From contig JAZBOH010000125.1 of the NCBI GenBank assembly GCA_036351055.1, positions 73,689 to 137,688 of the forward strand: a stretch of 64,000 nt of DNA, written 5' to 3'. Source of the DNA: JABDPF01 sp036351055 (lineage in GTDB: Bacteria > Pseudomonadota > Gammaproteobacteria > Xanthomonadales > SZUA-36). Shown piece by piece: positions 9,095-17,777 of the stretch (within the stretch, counting starts at the first letter, position 1; each line of letters starts with the position of its first letter). The translations under genes were made by a program, and so were the position numbers. A model generated the notes under the pieces. It searched no databases, was not told where the DNA came from, and saw only the letters and a program-made list of their open reading frames with translations.

Positions 9095-10975
9095 TCAGAA
9101 TGAATAGCTAACACTGGCGGACCAGAAATCCCGGTCCCACGCTGCGTTGTAGATGCCCCCACCGGAATAGTCGGTGTAGGAACCGGTTATCAGCCACTTC
9201 TGCAGGTAGCTGAATCCGACACCAAGGGTGAGCTGTTTGCGGCCGTCAATAAACGAGCCGCCCGGTCCGGGCGTGGTGCCGCTGACATCGTGGCTCCAGC
9301 CGATGCTCGGGATGACCGTCCACGCCCCCATGGCATTGTTGTAGGTGCCACGAACGAGCATGCGGTAACCCCAGCTGACATCGTCGGCAAAGCCCGCGGG
9401 TTCGGTAATCGGGTTGCGGAAATCACCGTTGGTATAATCCGCGCCCCCACCGGTGTCGGTGCCTGACCCGTTGTACCTGAGGAAATCCTTGTCCGGCAGG
9501 TCGGCGATATTGACACCGATTTCGGTCACGAAGGCGATCTGGTCCGCTTTCAGGAAATTGTTCGGGCCAAACAGCTTGGTAATCGTGGTCTGGGCTTGCC
9601 AGGACTCGTGTTCGAACCAGCCATCGACGGTTTCGCCGGGCAGGAACCAACCGTTTTCACCGCTGCCGCGAAGCTGGCTCTTGAATTGCGAGACCGGTGC
9701 CGCGATCAGCGGGTTCAGCGGCGTCAAGGCTGCGAACAGCAGTTCCACATCGTCGGCCTGTAACGGTGCATTGGGGCGGTAGCTGACTTCACCGGACCAC
9801 GCCCAGGTGCCGATATTGGAGTTGAAGCTGACGCCGTACAGCTGGATGTCTTCGGGGTACTCGGTGTAGTACTTGCCGCTGCTGGGCGACTGCGTGGTGA
9901 TGGCCACACCACTGAGTACCGGCAACCTGCTGTGGTAGTTCAGGAAGTAGAAGCCGAACTCGGTCGCGTTCCAGTCTTCAGCAAACCAGCGCAGCGCCAC
10001 GCCGTATTGCCCGCTGTCTTTCGCCTTGATGTCGTCAGTGCGACCGACCGCCGCGCCACAACCTGCCCCGATCAGTTCAGGCGGCAGGTTCTGGTCGGAA
10101 GCCGAGAAATTGCCTTCCTTGCAGACCGTGTAATACAGGTCCGGGTTGATGACCGGCTGGTCGGGGGCGCCGAAGCCCAGCATCACGTAAGTGCCGCCGG
10201 GTGTCGCGATATCGTTGGTAGAGAAATAAGTGCCAACGGGATCGGGAATGATTTCCTTGTGCTCGAACATGTACAGGGCTTCGAGTGACAGGCTGGGTGT
10301 CAGGTCGATAGAGCCCGAGATCATGTTGACGCCTTCGAAGGCTTCTTTCAGTTCGGCACCGGCGACGCGCAGGCGGGAAACGTCCACGGGGTTGATCACG
10401 TTGATACCGCCCTGGATAAAGGTGGACTCACCCCAGCTGACGACCTGGCTGCCAAGACGCCAATTGAGGTAACGGCTACCAATTTCGTGATCGCCCCAGA
10501 CGTAGAGGTCGAGAATCCTGAGATCCTTGCCCACGCGTTCGTCCGCGATTTTTGGCAGGAAGTCCTGGTCGGTGTTTTCAAAGTCGTAAAAACCCATGAA
10601 GCGGGTGAAAAAGCCAAAGTTCCGCCACTTGATGTCGAGTTCTGAGGTGAACTTGATCGTGTTGGCGACCACTTCACCGCCATCGGGGTAGTTGCGGTTG
10701 CCGTCGTCGTTGTTGACGGACCAGCGTCCCGGCGACTGGCGGCGCTCGGCGTTGCTCAACGTAAAGTCGAGCGGGTTGAGGTAGCCCTTGCCCACGTTTT
10801 GCGGGTCAAGGTCATCAGCGCGCCACAGCAGGCCGTAGCTCACCGTGGTATCGAAACTGCCGGTCAGTTCTCCCTTGGAAAACTCGATGGCCTGTGCCGG
10901 CGCACTGACGGTAGCAGCCAGTGCCAGCGCCAGCGCTGCCGCGATCTTGCGTTTTGCGGTCTTTGTCTTGTTCAT
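9095..10975 (-). CDS. DUF1302-family outer-membrane beta-barrel protein
   Basis: 626 aa from the ATG at 10975. A signal peptide (KRKIAAALALALAATVSAPAQA) ends just before IEFSKGELTGSFDTTVSYG, a typical DUF1302 mature start. The sequence alternates like a porin and ends in aromatic residues (FWSASVSYSF), the usual barrel-assembly signature. GAGGAG lies 7 bases before this ATG; an in-frame ATG at 11032 would put 19 extra residues before the signal peptide and is not favoured. It precedes the DUF1329 gene and follows the lipase gene. It is presumably the outer-membrane component of the cluster. Confidence 0.9.
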   Translation of the reverse strand: MNKTKTAKRKIAAALALALAATVSAPAQAIEFSKGELTGSFDTTVSYGLLWRADDLDPQNVGKGYLNPLDFTLSNAERRQSPGRWSVNNDDGNRNYPDGGEVVANTIKFTSELDIKWRNFGFFTRFMGFYDFENTDQDFLPKIADERVGKDLRILDLYVWGDHEIGSRYLNWRLGSQVVSWGESTFIQGGINVINPVDVSRLRVAGAELKEAFEGVNMISGSIDLTPSLSLEALYMFEHKEIIPDPVGTYFSTNDIATPGGTYVMLGFGAPDQPVINPDLYYTVCKEGNFSASDQNLPPELIGAGCGAAVGRTDDIKAKDSGQYGVALRWFAEDWNATEFGFYFLNYHSRLPVLSGVAITTQSPSSGKYYTEYPEDIQLYGVSFNSNIGTWAWSGEVSYRPNAPLQADDVELLFAALTPLNPLIAAPVSQFKSQLRGSGENGWFLPGETVDGWFEHESWQAQTTITKLFGPNNFLKADQIAFVTEIGVNIADLPDKDFLRYNGSGTDTGGGADYTNGDFRNPITEPAGFADDVSWGYRMLVRGTYNNAMGAWTVIPSIGWSHDVSGTTPGPGGSFIDGRKQLTLGVGFSYLQKWLITGSYTDYSGGGIYNAAWDRDFWSASVSYSF

Positions 10976-11033
10976 GCCTTGCTCCTCGATCACTCGTGTT
11001 CCGGGGGCTTTCATCGTTGCCAGATCTTTCATG

Positions 11034-13229
11034 TCAGCCTCCCTTCTTGATCGTGAGTTTCAGTTTGTCTGCCGGTGGCGCCGCTTTTTCCGAATCTCCG
11101 GATTGCTCCGCAGCCGGTACGGCGGCTGGCACCATCGTTGCTGCATCTTCTACAACGACCGTTGTTCCGCGTGTCGCCAGGAAAGATGCCATTTGTTTCT
11201 GCATCTCCGCGGTCGCTGCCGGTGAAGTCGCCGGGCTCAGGAAGGAACCATGGCTTGCCGGGGGAACGAATCGTCCAACCAGGTCCAGGCCAGCGGGATT
11301 CATCTGGGTGCTGGAGTAAGGTGTCAGGCCCATGGCCCGGATCATCGGTTCCGTGCCGGAAAGTGGCGCGTTGGGCACGTAGTTCGGATTCACGGTGTCG
11401 CCGATCACCTCGTGCAGGACGACGTTGTTATACAGGGCTGCTTCCGTTGACCAGTTGATCGGGTCACCCGAATCAATCACGGTCTGGAACGCGATAAAGA
11501 ACTGCTCGTAATCGTCACTGCCCGGGAAGACGCCGGCGGCCGCGAGGCCAGCCCGGATTCTTGGCCCAAAGGTCTCGGAAGCTTCCAGGCCCCTGGCAAT
11601 GCCACCCATCGGAACCGAGAGGAAGGCATTGTTCACCGAGGGCTCCAGGGCGACAAAGGGTGTGCCCATGATCGACCCCATCGACAGGCCCGCAAACGCA
11701 ACGCTTGATCCATCAAGGTCGGGCAGCATGTCGCCGTTGTAACTGATGCTGGGAATCGTCACCGCCAGTATCGACAGGTCTGCTTCGCCCTGGCGAAGGT
11801 TGTCGCGGCTCGTCAGCATGCTGGTCAGGTTGATGATGTGCGTGCCGGAACCGTCCACGATCCCGTCAGGCCCCGGTGCGCCCGTCGCATTATTGACGTA
11901 GTCGACATCGAAGGTGCGCTCGTTGGCGATCGGCGCAAACGGTGTGTTCTCGATGTAGAGCGGCGCCAGTGCGGTGTCTTCAGGCGTGATGCCGTGAAGC
12001 GGGGCGTCGATGGCAATGACGGCATAACCCGCCAGGGCCGCCGTATCGGCCATGGCCAGCATCTGCGAGCGGTTGCCGGTGATGCCGTGTGCAAAAATCA
12101 CCACGGGCCAGCCGGCGGATGGCCGTTGCTGTCCGCTATTCGCGTTGGGCACGGTCATCAGCAGCGGTACGGTCTGCATGCTGGTGGTTACCGGGAAAGG
12201 ATTGGCGACGGTCACGTTGGTGGACGTCGGGTCAAGCCCCAGGGCATCGAAAGGCGCCACGTAGGCACCTGGCGAGGCTGTCCAGAAATCCGTCAATGGA
12301 GCAACGGGGTTTTCCGCGCTGGGAACACCCAGGTAGTAAGGCAGCGTGATGATGCCGGCATAGATATCGGCGATACCTGCACCGCCGACAGCGGCGGTGT
12401 TCAGGCCGGTGGGCCCGACCACGGTCGGGGCTGGCCTGGCGATGCTGCGCAGGTTTTTCAGAACCGGGGTGATGGACTGCGTCTGGGCGGTCCAGCTCAG
12501 GACAATGTCTTCCTTCGGGATACCGACGGACTCTGCTGCAGCTTCCTGGGCAAACGTCACTTGCCGCAGGCCTTCCAGGGTTGCAGCGAGTTCGTCGCTG
12601 ACCAGCGGATAGGTGCTGTTGCCGTTTTCGTCCAACCATGGGGTCTGCTTCTTGGACAGATGGTAAGTGGTGTCCGGGGTGGCGTCGTTGCCCTGCGAGT
12701 CATTGATGTCGTTGGTCAGGACGGCCATGTAGGTCGTCATTTCCTTCAATGGTGAGAGCGGCAGAATAACCAGTGTATTGCCGCTCGAAACGGCCATGTA
12801 CTCCACATTGGGCACCAGTTCGCGAACAATGCCGCTGACCTGGACGATGGTGCCGAACACGGTGCTCACTTCGAACAAGCGCACGGACTCACCAGCGACA
12901 ACCGAACTGAACTCCAGTGAGTAGGGTTCGGATGTAAACGTTGTCACCCATTTCTCGGTGGTGCTGAAACCGTCGGTGGCGCTCAGGGCCACGAATGGGT
13001 CGCTGAAGTCGTTCGGGTCGTCAACCGGGGGGTTCAGCGTAAAGTCGGCTGTGCCACTGAAAAACAGGTTGGTCGGGATGGGAACGACCGAGTTACTGGG
13101 GTCGAAGTCCGCGGTCAGCAGGCCCGTTATGGTGCTGCCGTCCTTGTTGGTTGGGTACGTGACGTATTCGGCCAATGCATTGGCTGAAAACAGGGTGATG
13201 AGAAGAAGCAGGAAGATACGCTTAGTCAT
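11034..13229 (-). CDS. Extracellular lipase, Pla-1/cef type
   Basis: 731 aa. A signal peptide (MTKRIFLLLLITLFSANALA) precedes a long N-terminal beta-rich region, then an alpha/beta hydrolase domain with VIFAHGITGNRSQM (oxyanion region) and the nucleophile elbow GLSMGS (G-x-S-x-G). A final helical region ends in a basic tail. Architecture and length fit the Pla-1/cef family of extracellular lipases/acyltransferases known from Aeromonas and Vibrio. The start at 13229 lies inside the end of the acylase gene (8-base overlap) with GAGGAG upstream, so translation is coupled. With the acylase and the DUF1302 cluster it suggests handling of acylated lipids or amides outside the inner membrane. Confidence 0.85.
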   Translation of the reverse strand: MTKRIFLLLLITLFSANALAEYVTYPTNKDGSTITGLLTADFDPSNSVVPIPTNLFFSGTADFTLNPPVDDPNDFSDPFVALSATDGFSTTEKWVTTFTSEPYSLEFSSVVAGESVRLFEVSTVFGTIVQVSGIVRELVPNVEYMAVSSGNTLVILPLSPLKEMTTYMAVLTNDINDSQGNDATPDTTYHLSKKQTPWLDENGNSTYPLVSDELAATLEGLRQVTFAQEAAAESVGIPKEDIVLSWTAQTQSITPVLKNLRSIARPAPTVVGPTGLNTAAVGGAGIADIYAGIITLPYYLGVPSAENPVAPLTDFWTASPGAYVAPFDALGLDPTSTNVTVANPFPVTTSMQTVPLLMTVPNANSGQQRPSAGWPVVIFAHGITGNRSQMLAMADTAALAGYAVIAIDAPLHGITPEDTALAPLYIENTPFAPIANERTFDVDYVNNATGAPGPDGIVDGSGTHIINLTSMLTSRDNLRQGEADLSILAVTIPSISYNGDMLPDLDGSSVAFAGLSMGSIMGTPFVALEPSVNNAFLSVPMGGIARGLEASETFGPRIRAGLAAAGVFPGSDDYEQFFIAFQTVIDSGDPINWSTEAALYNNVVLHEVIGDTVNPNYVPNAPLSGTEPMIRAMGLTPYSSTQMNPAGLDLVGRFVPPASHGSFLSPATSPAATAEMQKQMASFLATRGTTVVVEDAATMVPAAVPAAEQSGDSEKAAPPADKLKLTIKKGG

Positions 13230-16092
13230 TGTTGTTCTCCTCTTCAGAGCCTTCCGCCGGCATCGCCGGGCCAAATGTGTACGTCGATACGGCGACGGCA
13301 TCGGCGTCCTCCGTGGTCAATGCCATTGGGTGGTAACCGTTGGTCAACCACAAGGGCAACTGGCTGGAATAGTTGGGGTGGTAGAACAGGCCGCTCTGGC
13401 CGCCGGGGATCACTTCCTCGGCTTCTACTGCCATCGGTGCCATGTCGGCGACAAAACGCCGGCTTGGGCCGTGCCCGAACATGAACTCGTTCAGGCCGTC
13501 GGCGGTGGCACTGTGTGATGAAGCATCGACCGCCTGGTAACCACCTTGCCTGGCCAGGCCTGGCAGGTCTGGTTCTAGGTCCATGAATCCGCCGCCGTTG
13601 GGGATATTTAACGGATCGGCATTCAGGGTGTGGTCAAAGGTGATGCGGTGCAACTTGCCCCAGGCATAATCCAGTACGTCGGTGGAGTTGGCAAAAGCCG
13701 GCGCGAACTCGTCGGATGCCAGCCGTTCCAGTGCCATCTGCAGGCTGCCGGCCACCGTTTCGGCCAGGCCGTTGCTGAAGAAATTAACGCCGGAAGCTCC
13801 CACGCCACCCGCGGTCGGGTAGTTTTCGAGGTGGTACTTGAAGGCGTTGTACGCCGCAGTGCTCGGCGGCAGGTAATCACCCAGGCCGTATGCAGTCAGC
13901 GTGGCGTTGATGGTGTTTTGCACCAGCATGGAACGCCACATGGCAAATACCGTTGCGGCGGCAGCGCTGCGCACTTCCTGTTCGGTCGGTTCTGTCGTCA
14001 TCACCGGGTCGTCGCCGGCGTCCCAACCTTCAGCGATACCGGTATTGGCCTTGTAGTCCCAGTCGGAAAGCACGTCCAGAGCCTGCGCCATCGGGGACGG
14101 GTTCGGTACGGGAACCTGTGACATGATCGCCAGCAGGGTGGGTAGTACCAGTTCGGCATCCGGCAAGTTCACGTTGGCCTGGATGTTTTTCAGGTGGTCC
14201 ACCGTGACCGGGGTGCCGGAATCGATCAGTGCCTTGACTTCACGGTCGACCCGTCCCATCCGGTATGCGGAGTAGTGGGAATCCAGGTAATAAAGACCGG
14301 TGCCGCTGGGGCGCACCTCGTTATAAGGGACGTTGTCCAGGGTGGTGCCGACCGGATCGTTGTTGGCATTGGTCACAAAACCGTTCGCCGGGTTGATCAG
14401 GTGGGGCATCTCGTCGGCGGGCAGAATTTCGAAGTCCAGGGCCTGGTTGGGCTGCGGGTTCGAAACAGGCAGCCATTCGTTGGCCGCCGCTCCGGTACCG
14501 TCGCGGATAAACCAGGGTGGCAATCCATCGATGGTAAAGCTCGCGAGGTCCTCACGCAGTGGTTTCTCAGACGTGGTGATCCAGGCAATATTGCCCTCGA
14601 CATCGGCCCAGTAAACGTTCTGGACGCCGACGTCGAAGTAGCTCAGTGCTTCCTGGAGTTCATCGAGGTTACGCGACAGGTCCAGCTTGCGGAACATCGT
14701 GAGTTCATGCGTGTCACGGAATCCGGTGAATGCGGCTGAAATACCGGCGTTGCCGTCGATGCTCACCACCGGGCCGTCGTTGCGGCGCGGGATAACCAGG
14801 GAAATGGCGCCGTCGGTATAGCCGACCGGGGCACGGACCATGTTGTCCGGTACTCCGTCACCAATCACGTTGATGAACCAGGAATTGAATACCTGCTGAA
14901 TCGGCTCAGGCGTGCCCTTGTACACGGTATGGGTGGGCAGCGTGAGCGCGTTGGTCAGGAATTGTTCCTGGAAGAAATCCGTGATATCCAGCGGGTTGAC
15001 CGTCATGCCCCAGCAGGCGGCGTTGTTGCAGCCAAGTAATGCGCCGGGTTCACCCGGGGGGTTCACACCGTTGATATGCCACTCCTCGCCGTCCCGGTTG
15101 AATACCAGGTGGGCCTCGTACCAGATGGCCGGGGTATTCATGGTCAGGTGGGGATCGTTGGCAATCATCGGGTTGCCGCTGGCCGTGTGTTCACCGGAAA
15201 CCAGCCAGGCGTTACTGCCGTTGGGCTGTTCGCGGTTCTGCATGAATTTTCTGGCCAGCGGTGCGTTGTCCAGCTGTGCCTTGAATTTTTTGGCCAGCGC
15301 AAGCGTGGTTTCGGAGACCTGCTGGTTGCCGGTAACTTCGATCCGGGGCTTGTCGATCTTCCCCGGTGCGGCTTCCACGTTTTGCCCAGCGGCGGCCGCC
15401 ATGGCCGACAGGAAGTCCGGGGCCGTTACTCGGCCGTCGGGGGGGGCGGAGCGATGGGTGTCTTCGAAGAACAGGGCTTGCCCGTTAATACCGGCGATCT
15501 CTCCGACCGCACTGTAGGCACCGAGGCGAATGGTGTTGTCGATATCACCGGTATCCAGTGAGAAACCGGCTGCCAGCCCTTTACCGATCAGGATGCTGTC
15601 CATCACGGTCCACGGATCGGTCTTGGTCAACTCGAGCAGCGTGTATTCCGGCGGCAGGGGATTGTTGTTCAGGTAGGTGTTGACCCCGTTCGCATAGGCC
15701 TGTAACCAGCCCTTGGTGTCTGCGTCCAGGGCGGCCCAGGTCTTCATGGCTGCGCGGTCGAGACCAAATGTCCGGTACAGCACATCCGAACTCAGTGCCG
15801 CCTCGCCGAGTAACTCGGCTGCCCGCCCGGCTGCGCCTTTGCGGTCGCGGTCCATCTGGAAAAAGCGGTCGCGTGCGTGCAGGTAGCCCTGCACAAAAAC
15901 AACGTCCAGTTCCGAGTCACCCCTGATCGTGGGTATCCCATACTGGTCCTCGGTCACCGTCACGGTACCGCTCAAACCGGGAAAGCTGAAATCTTCAGCG
16001 AGGGCCGGTTGAACGAAAAATGAGGTGCAAATAACGAGGAGGAACGTACGGGTAAGGAACGGAGTGAAATAAGACTTTACAGGCTTGTTCAT
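13222..16092 (-). CDS. Penicillin acylase-family N-terminal-nucleophile hydrolase
   Basis: 956 aa precursor. A signal peptide (about residues 1-32, ending VQPALAED) is followed by the alpha chain, a linker, and the self-cleavage point before Ser293 in NGSNAWLVSG; this Ser becomes the N-terminal nucleophile of the beta chain. The family cleaves amide bonds of penicillins, N-acyl homoserine lactones or N-acyl amino acids in the periplasm; the substrate here cannot be told. I chose the ATG at 16092 with GGGG 6 bases upstream; a TTG at 16104 is less likely. It is the first gene of the envelope cluster, and a 16-bp palindrome lies 36 bases upstream. Confidence 0.92.
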   Translation of the reverse strand: MNKPVKSYFTPFLTRTFLLVICTSFFVQPALAEDFSFPGLSGTVTVTEDQYGIPTIRGDSELDVVFVQGYLHARDRFFQMDRDRKGAAGRAAELLGEAALSSDVLYRTFGLDRAAMKTWAALDADTKGWLQAYANGVNTYLNNNPLPPEYTLLELTKTDPWTVMDSILIGKGLAAGFSLDTGDIDNTIRLGAYSAVGEIAGINGQALFFEDTHRSAPPDGRVTAPDFLSAMAAAAGQNVEAAPGKIDKPRIEVTGNQQVSETTLALAKKFKAQLDNAPLARKFMQNREQPNGSNAWLVSGEHTASGNPMIANDPHLTMNTPAIWYEAHLVFNRDGEEWHINGVNPPGEPGALLGCNNAACWGMTVNPLDITDFFQEQFLTNALTLPTHTVYKGTPEPIQQVFNSWFINVIGDGVPDNMVRAPVGYTDGAISLVIPRRNDGPVVSIDGNAGISAAFTGFRDTHELTMFRKLDLSRNLDELQEALSYFDVGVQNVYWADVEGNIAWITTSEKPLREDLASFTIDGLPPWFIRDGTGAAANEWLPVSNPQPNQALDFEILPADEMPHLINPANGFVTNANNDPVGTTLDNVPYNEVRPSGTGLYYLDSHYSAYRMGRVDREVKALIDSGTPVTVDHLKNIQANVNLPDAELVLPTLLAIMSQVPVPNPSPMAQALDVLSDWDYKANTGIAEGWDAGDDPVMTTEPTEQEVRSAAAATVFAMWRSMLVQNTINATLTAYGLGDYLPPSTAAYNAFKYHLENYPTAGGVGASGVNFFSNGLAETVAGSLQMALERLASDEFAPAFANSTDVLDYAWGKLHRITFDHTLNADPLNIPNGGGFMDLEPDLPGLARQGGYQAVDASSHSATADGLNEFMFGHGPSRRFVADMAPMAVEAEEVIPGGQSGLFYHPNYSSQLPLWLTNGYHPMALTTEDADAVAVSTYTFGPAMPAEGSEEENNND

Positions 16093-16127
16093 ATATATCC
16101 CCAATACGGCATGAATAGTAAAGGCCT

Positions 16128-16143
16128 CTAACGGGCCCGTTAG
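16128..16143. promoter_or_regulatory. 16-bp perfect palindrome upstream of the acylase operon
   Basis: CTAACGGGCCCGTTAG is perfectly self-complementary and lies 36 bases before the acylase start, inside the 175-bp gap after the MFS gene. Size and position suit an operator for a dimeric repressor (TetR- or MarR-like). No candidate regulator is adjacent, so this is inference. Confidence 0.45.
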
Positions 16144-16267
16144 CTTTCTAAAAATACACCCTAAATGGCCTTAACACCAAATCATGTCGATTACCGCACT
16201 TATTCAGGTGCATGGTTTGCGCGGCACATCAAGTCCTCTCTAGAACCAACTATCAAATTTCTGGAAA

Positions 16268-17638
16268 TCAGCCCTTGAATCCCTTCTTCAGCCAGCGGGC
16301 CGCCACCATCAGCATGATCGGCGTGATGATGGCAATCATACCGTGCCAGAACCACATGGCTCCGGAGTGCATCGGGCCGCCCTCCGGGATGTAGTGCATC
16401 AGGAACCAGCCGGCGTAGAGGCCGGTGATCATCTTGGTCAGGAACCAGGGCAGGCGGGCGACTCCGAGGTAGGCGCCCATTTTGCCTTCGGGTGCGGTTT
16501 CGGCCACGTATTGCAAGAAGCGGGGTTGCCAGATCGCTTCGCCGAAGGTCATCAGGACCAGGTAGGAAGCCAGCATCGGCACGCTCGGGCCAAAGGCCAG
16601 GAGGAAGGTCGGCATCGCCATGATGGCTGTGCCCACGACCATCAGCTTGTGGATATCTGTTTTACGTGTGAAAGCCGCAACGATCGGGACCAGCAGAAAA
16701 ATCAGCAGCGGGTTGAAGTTGACGGCTACTTCGAAATTGTTACCCAGCCAGGTTCCCTCGTAGACCCGTTTCACGTAAAGCGGAATGGTCAGGTAGTTGT
16801 GTGCGAACAGGGTTTGCACGGGTATCAGGATAAAAATGAAGAAGGAAAATCGCGGGTCGGCCATCGGGTGTTCCCGCAGCCATTGCTTGATTCCCCCACC
16901 CTTGGCTGCCTGGCCAGAACCGGAATCATCTTCCACCAGCGGCGCCTCGCCTCGCTCGACCCGGGCCGAGGCAATCGCTTCGGTCATGGTGCGCTTGTTC
17001 AGGATGATGGCGGTAAGAACGAGCGCAACGGCGGTCAGGCCGGTGAACACCCAGTACAGACCGCCGATTCCGATGGCGCGGCGGGCGGGACCAAGGAAGG
17101 ACAAGAGGAAGCCGCCCAGGTTCATCAGTGCGTAGAGCATGGCGAAACCCATGGCCGATGTTTTGGCGGTGGTGACCTGGCGAACAATGGAATACGAAGC
17201 CGGTTCATACAGCCCGTACCCCAGCAGAATAATAACGATACCCCCCAGCAGCGTCATAAATGCAGGTGAAAATGCCCCTTCGGTGGGTAAACCCATGGTT
17301 CCAGAGGCAGAAAGCACAGCCCTTCCCACCAGCAGAACGCCCAATGCAATCAACAGCCCCCGCCGGGTGCCCCAGCGGTCCACCAGGCCACCCATCAGGA
17401 ACTGGGTGAAAGTGATGCCGCCGGCCAGGATGGTGACCACCCAGCCGGCCTGTATTTCGTTGGTGCCGATGTTCTCGACACAGTAGATAACGAGGTAGTT
17501 GAGGATGCCGAAATACAGGAAGCCCTCGATCAGGTATTGAAGGTTGTTACCCCACAGGGGGCGGGGTGCGTGGGCGGCATCGACGAAAGGCTGGACAATT
17601 TCTCTTAGTGGGCTCTGCTTCTGGTCGCTGTCCGCCAT
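16268..17638 (-). CDS. MFS transporter (PTR/POT-like)
   Basis: 456 aa, about 12 TM helices. The first transmembrane region (FLYFGILNYLVIYCVENIG) is followed by the MFS loop-2/3 motif GGLVDRWGTRRGLL. The general layout resembles the peptide transporter branch, but the ExxERFxYY signature of true POT carriers is not seen (it reads QYLIEGFLYFGI). The ATG at 17638 has AAGGA 7 bases upstream; an in-frame start at 17668 lacks such support. It is divergent from a second MFS carrier. Substrate unknown. Confidence 0.85.
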   Translation of the reverse strand: MADSDQKQSPLREIVQPFVDAAHAPRPLWGNNLQYLIEGFLYFGILNYLVIYCVENIGTNEIQAGWVVTILAGGITFTQFLMGGLVDRWGTRRGLLIALGVLLVGRAVLSASGTMGLPTEGAFSPAFMTLLGGIVIILLGYGLYEPASYSIVRQVTTAKTSAMGFAMLYALMNLGGFLLSFLGPARRAIGIGGLYWVFTGLTAVALVLTAIILNKRTMTEAIASARVERGEAPLVEDDSGSGQAAKGGGIKQWLREHPMADPRFSFFIFILIPVQTLFAHNYLTIPLYVKRVYEGTWLGNNFEVAVNFNPLLIFLLVPIVAAFTRKTDIHKLMVVGTAIMAMPTFLLAFGPSVPMLASYLVLMTFGEAIWQPRFLQYVAETAPEGKMGAYLGVARLPWFLTKMITGLYAGWFLMHYIPEGGPMHSGAMWFWHGMIAIITPIMLMVAARWLKKGFKG

Positions 17639-17777
17639 TCCGTTTTCCTTTTGTGGGGCCAAGGCCATGTGGCTTGTTACTCTGACCGCGGATTTTCATG
17701 CCGTCAAGGCTTGCGTTCACGCCCTTCGGTGACGTAGCGTGGGCCAAATTATCGCCCGGCTTCGGATAGGTACTTTC

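Noticed and set aside
16268..17638. True POT peptide carrier assignment for the minus-strand MFS gene
   Set aside because: The ExxERFxYY motif is absent, unlike its divergent neighbour, so only a general MFS call is given.
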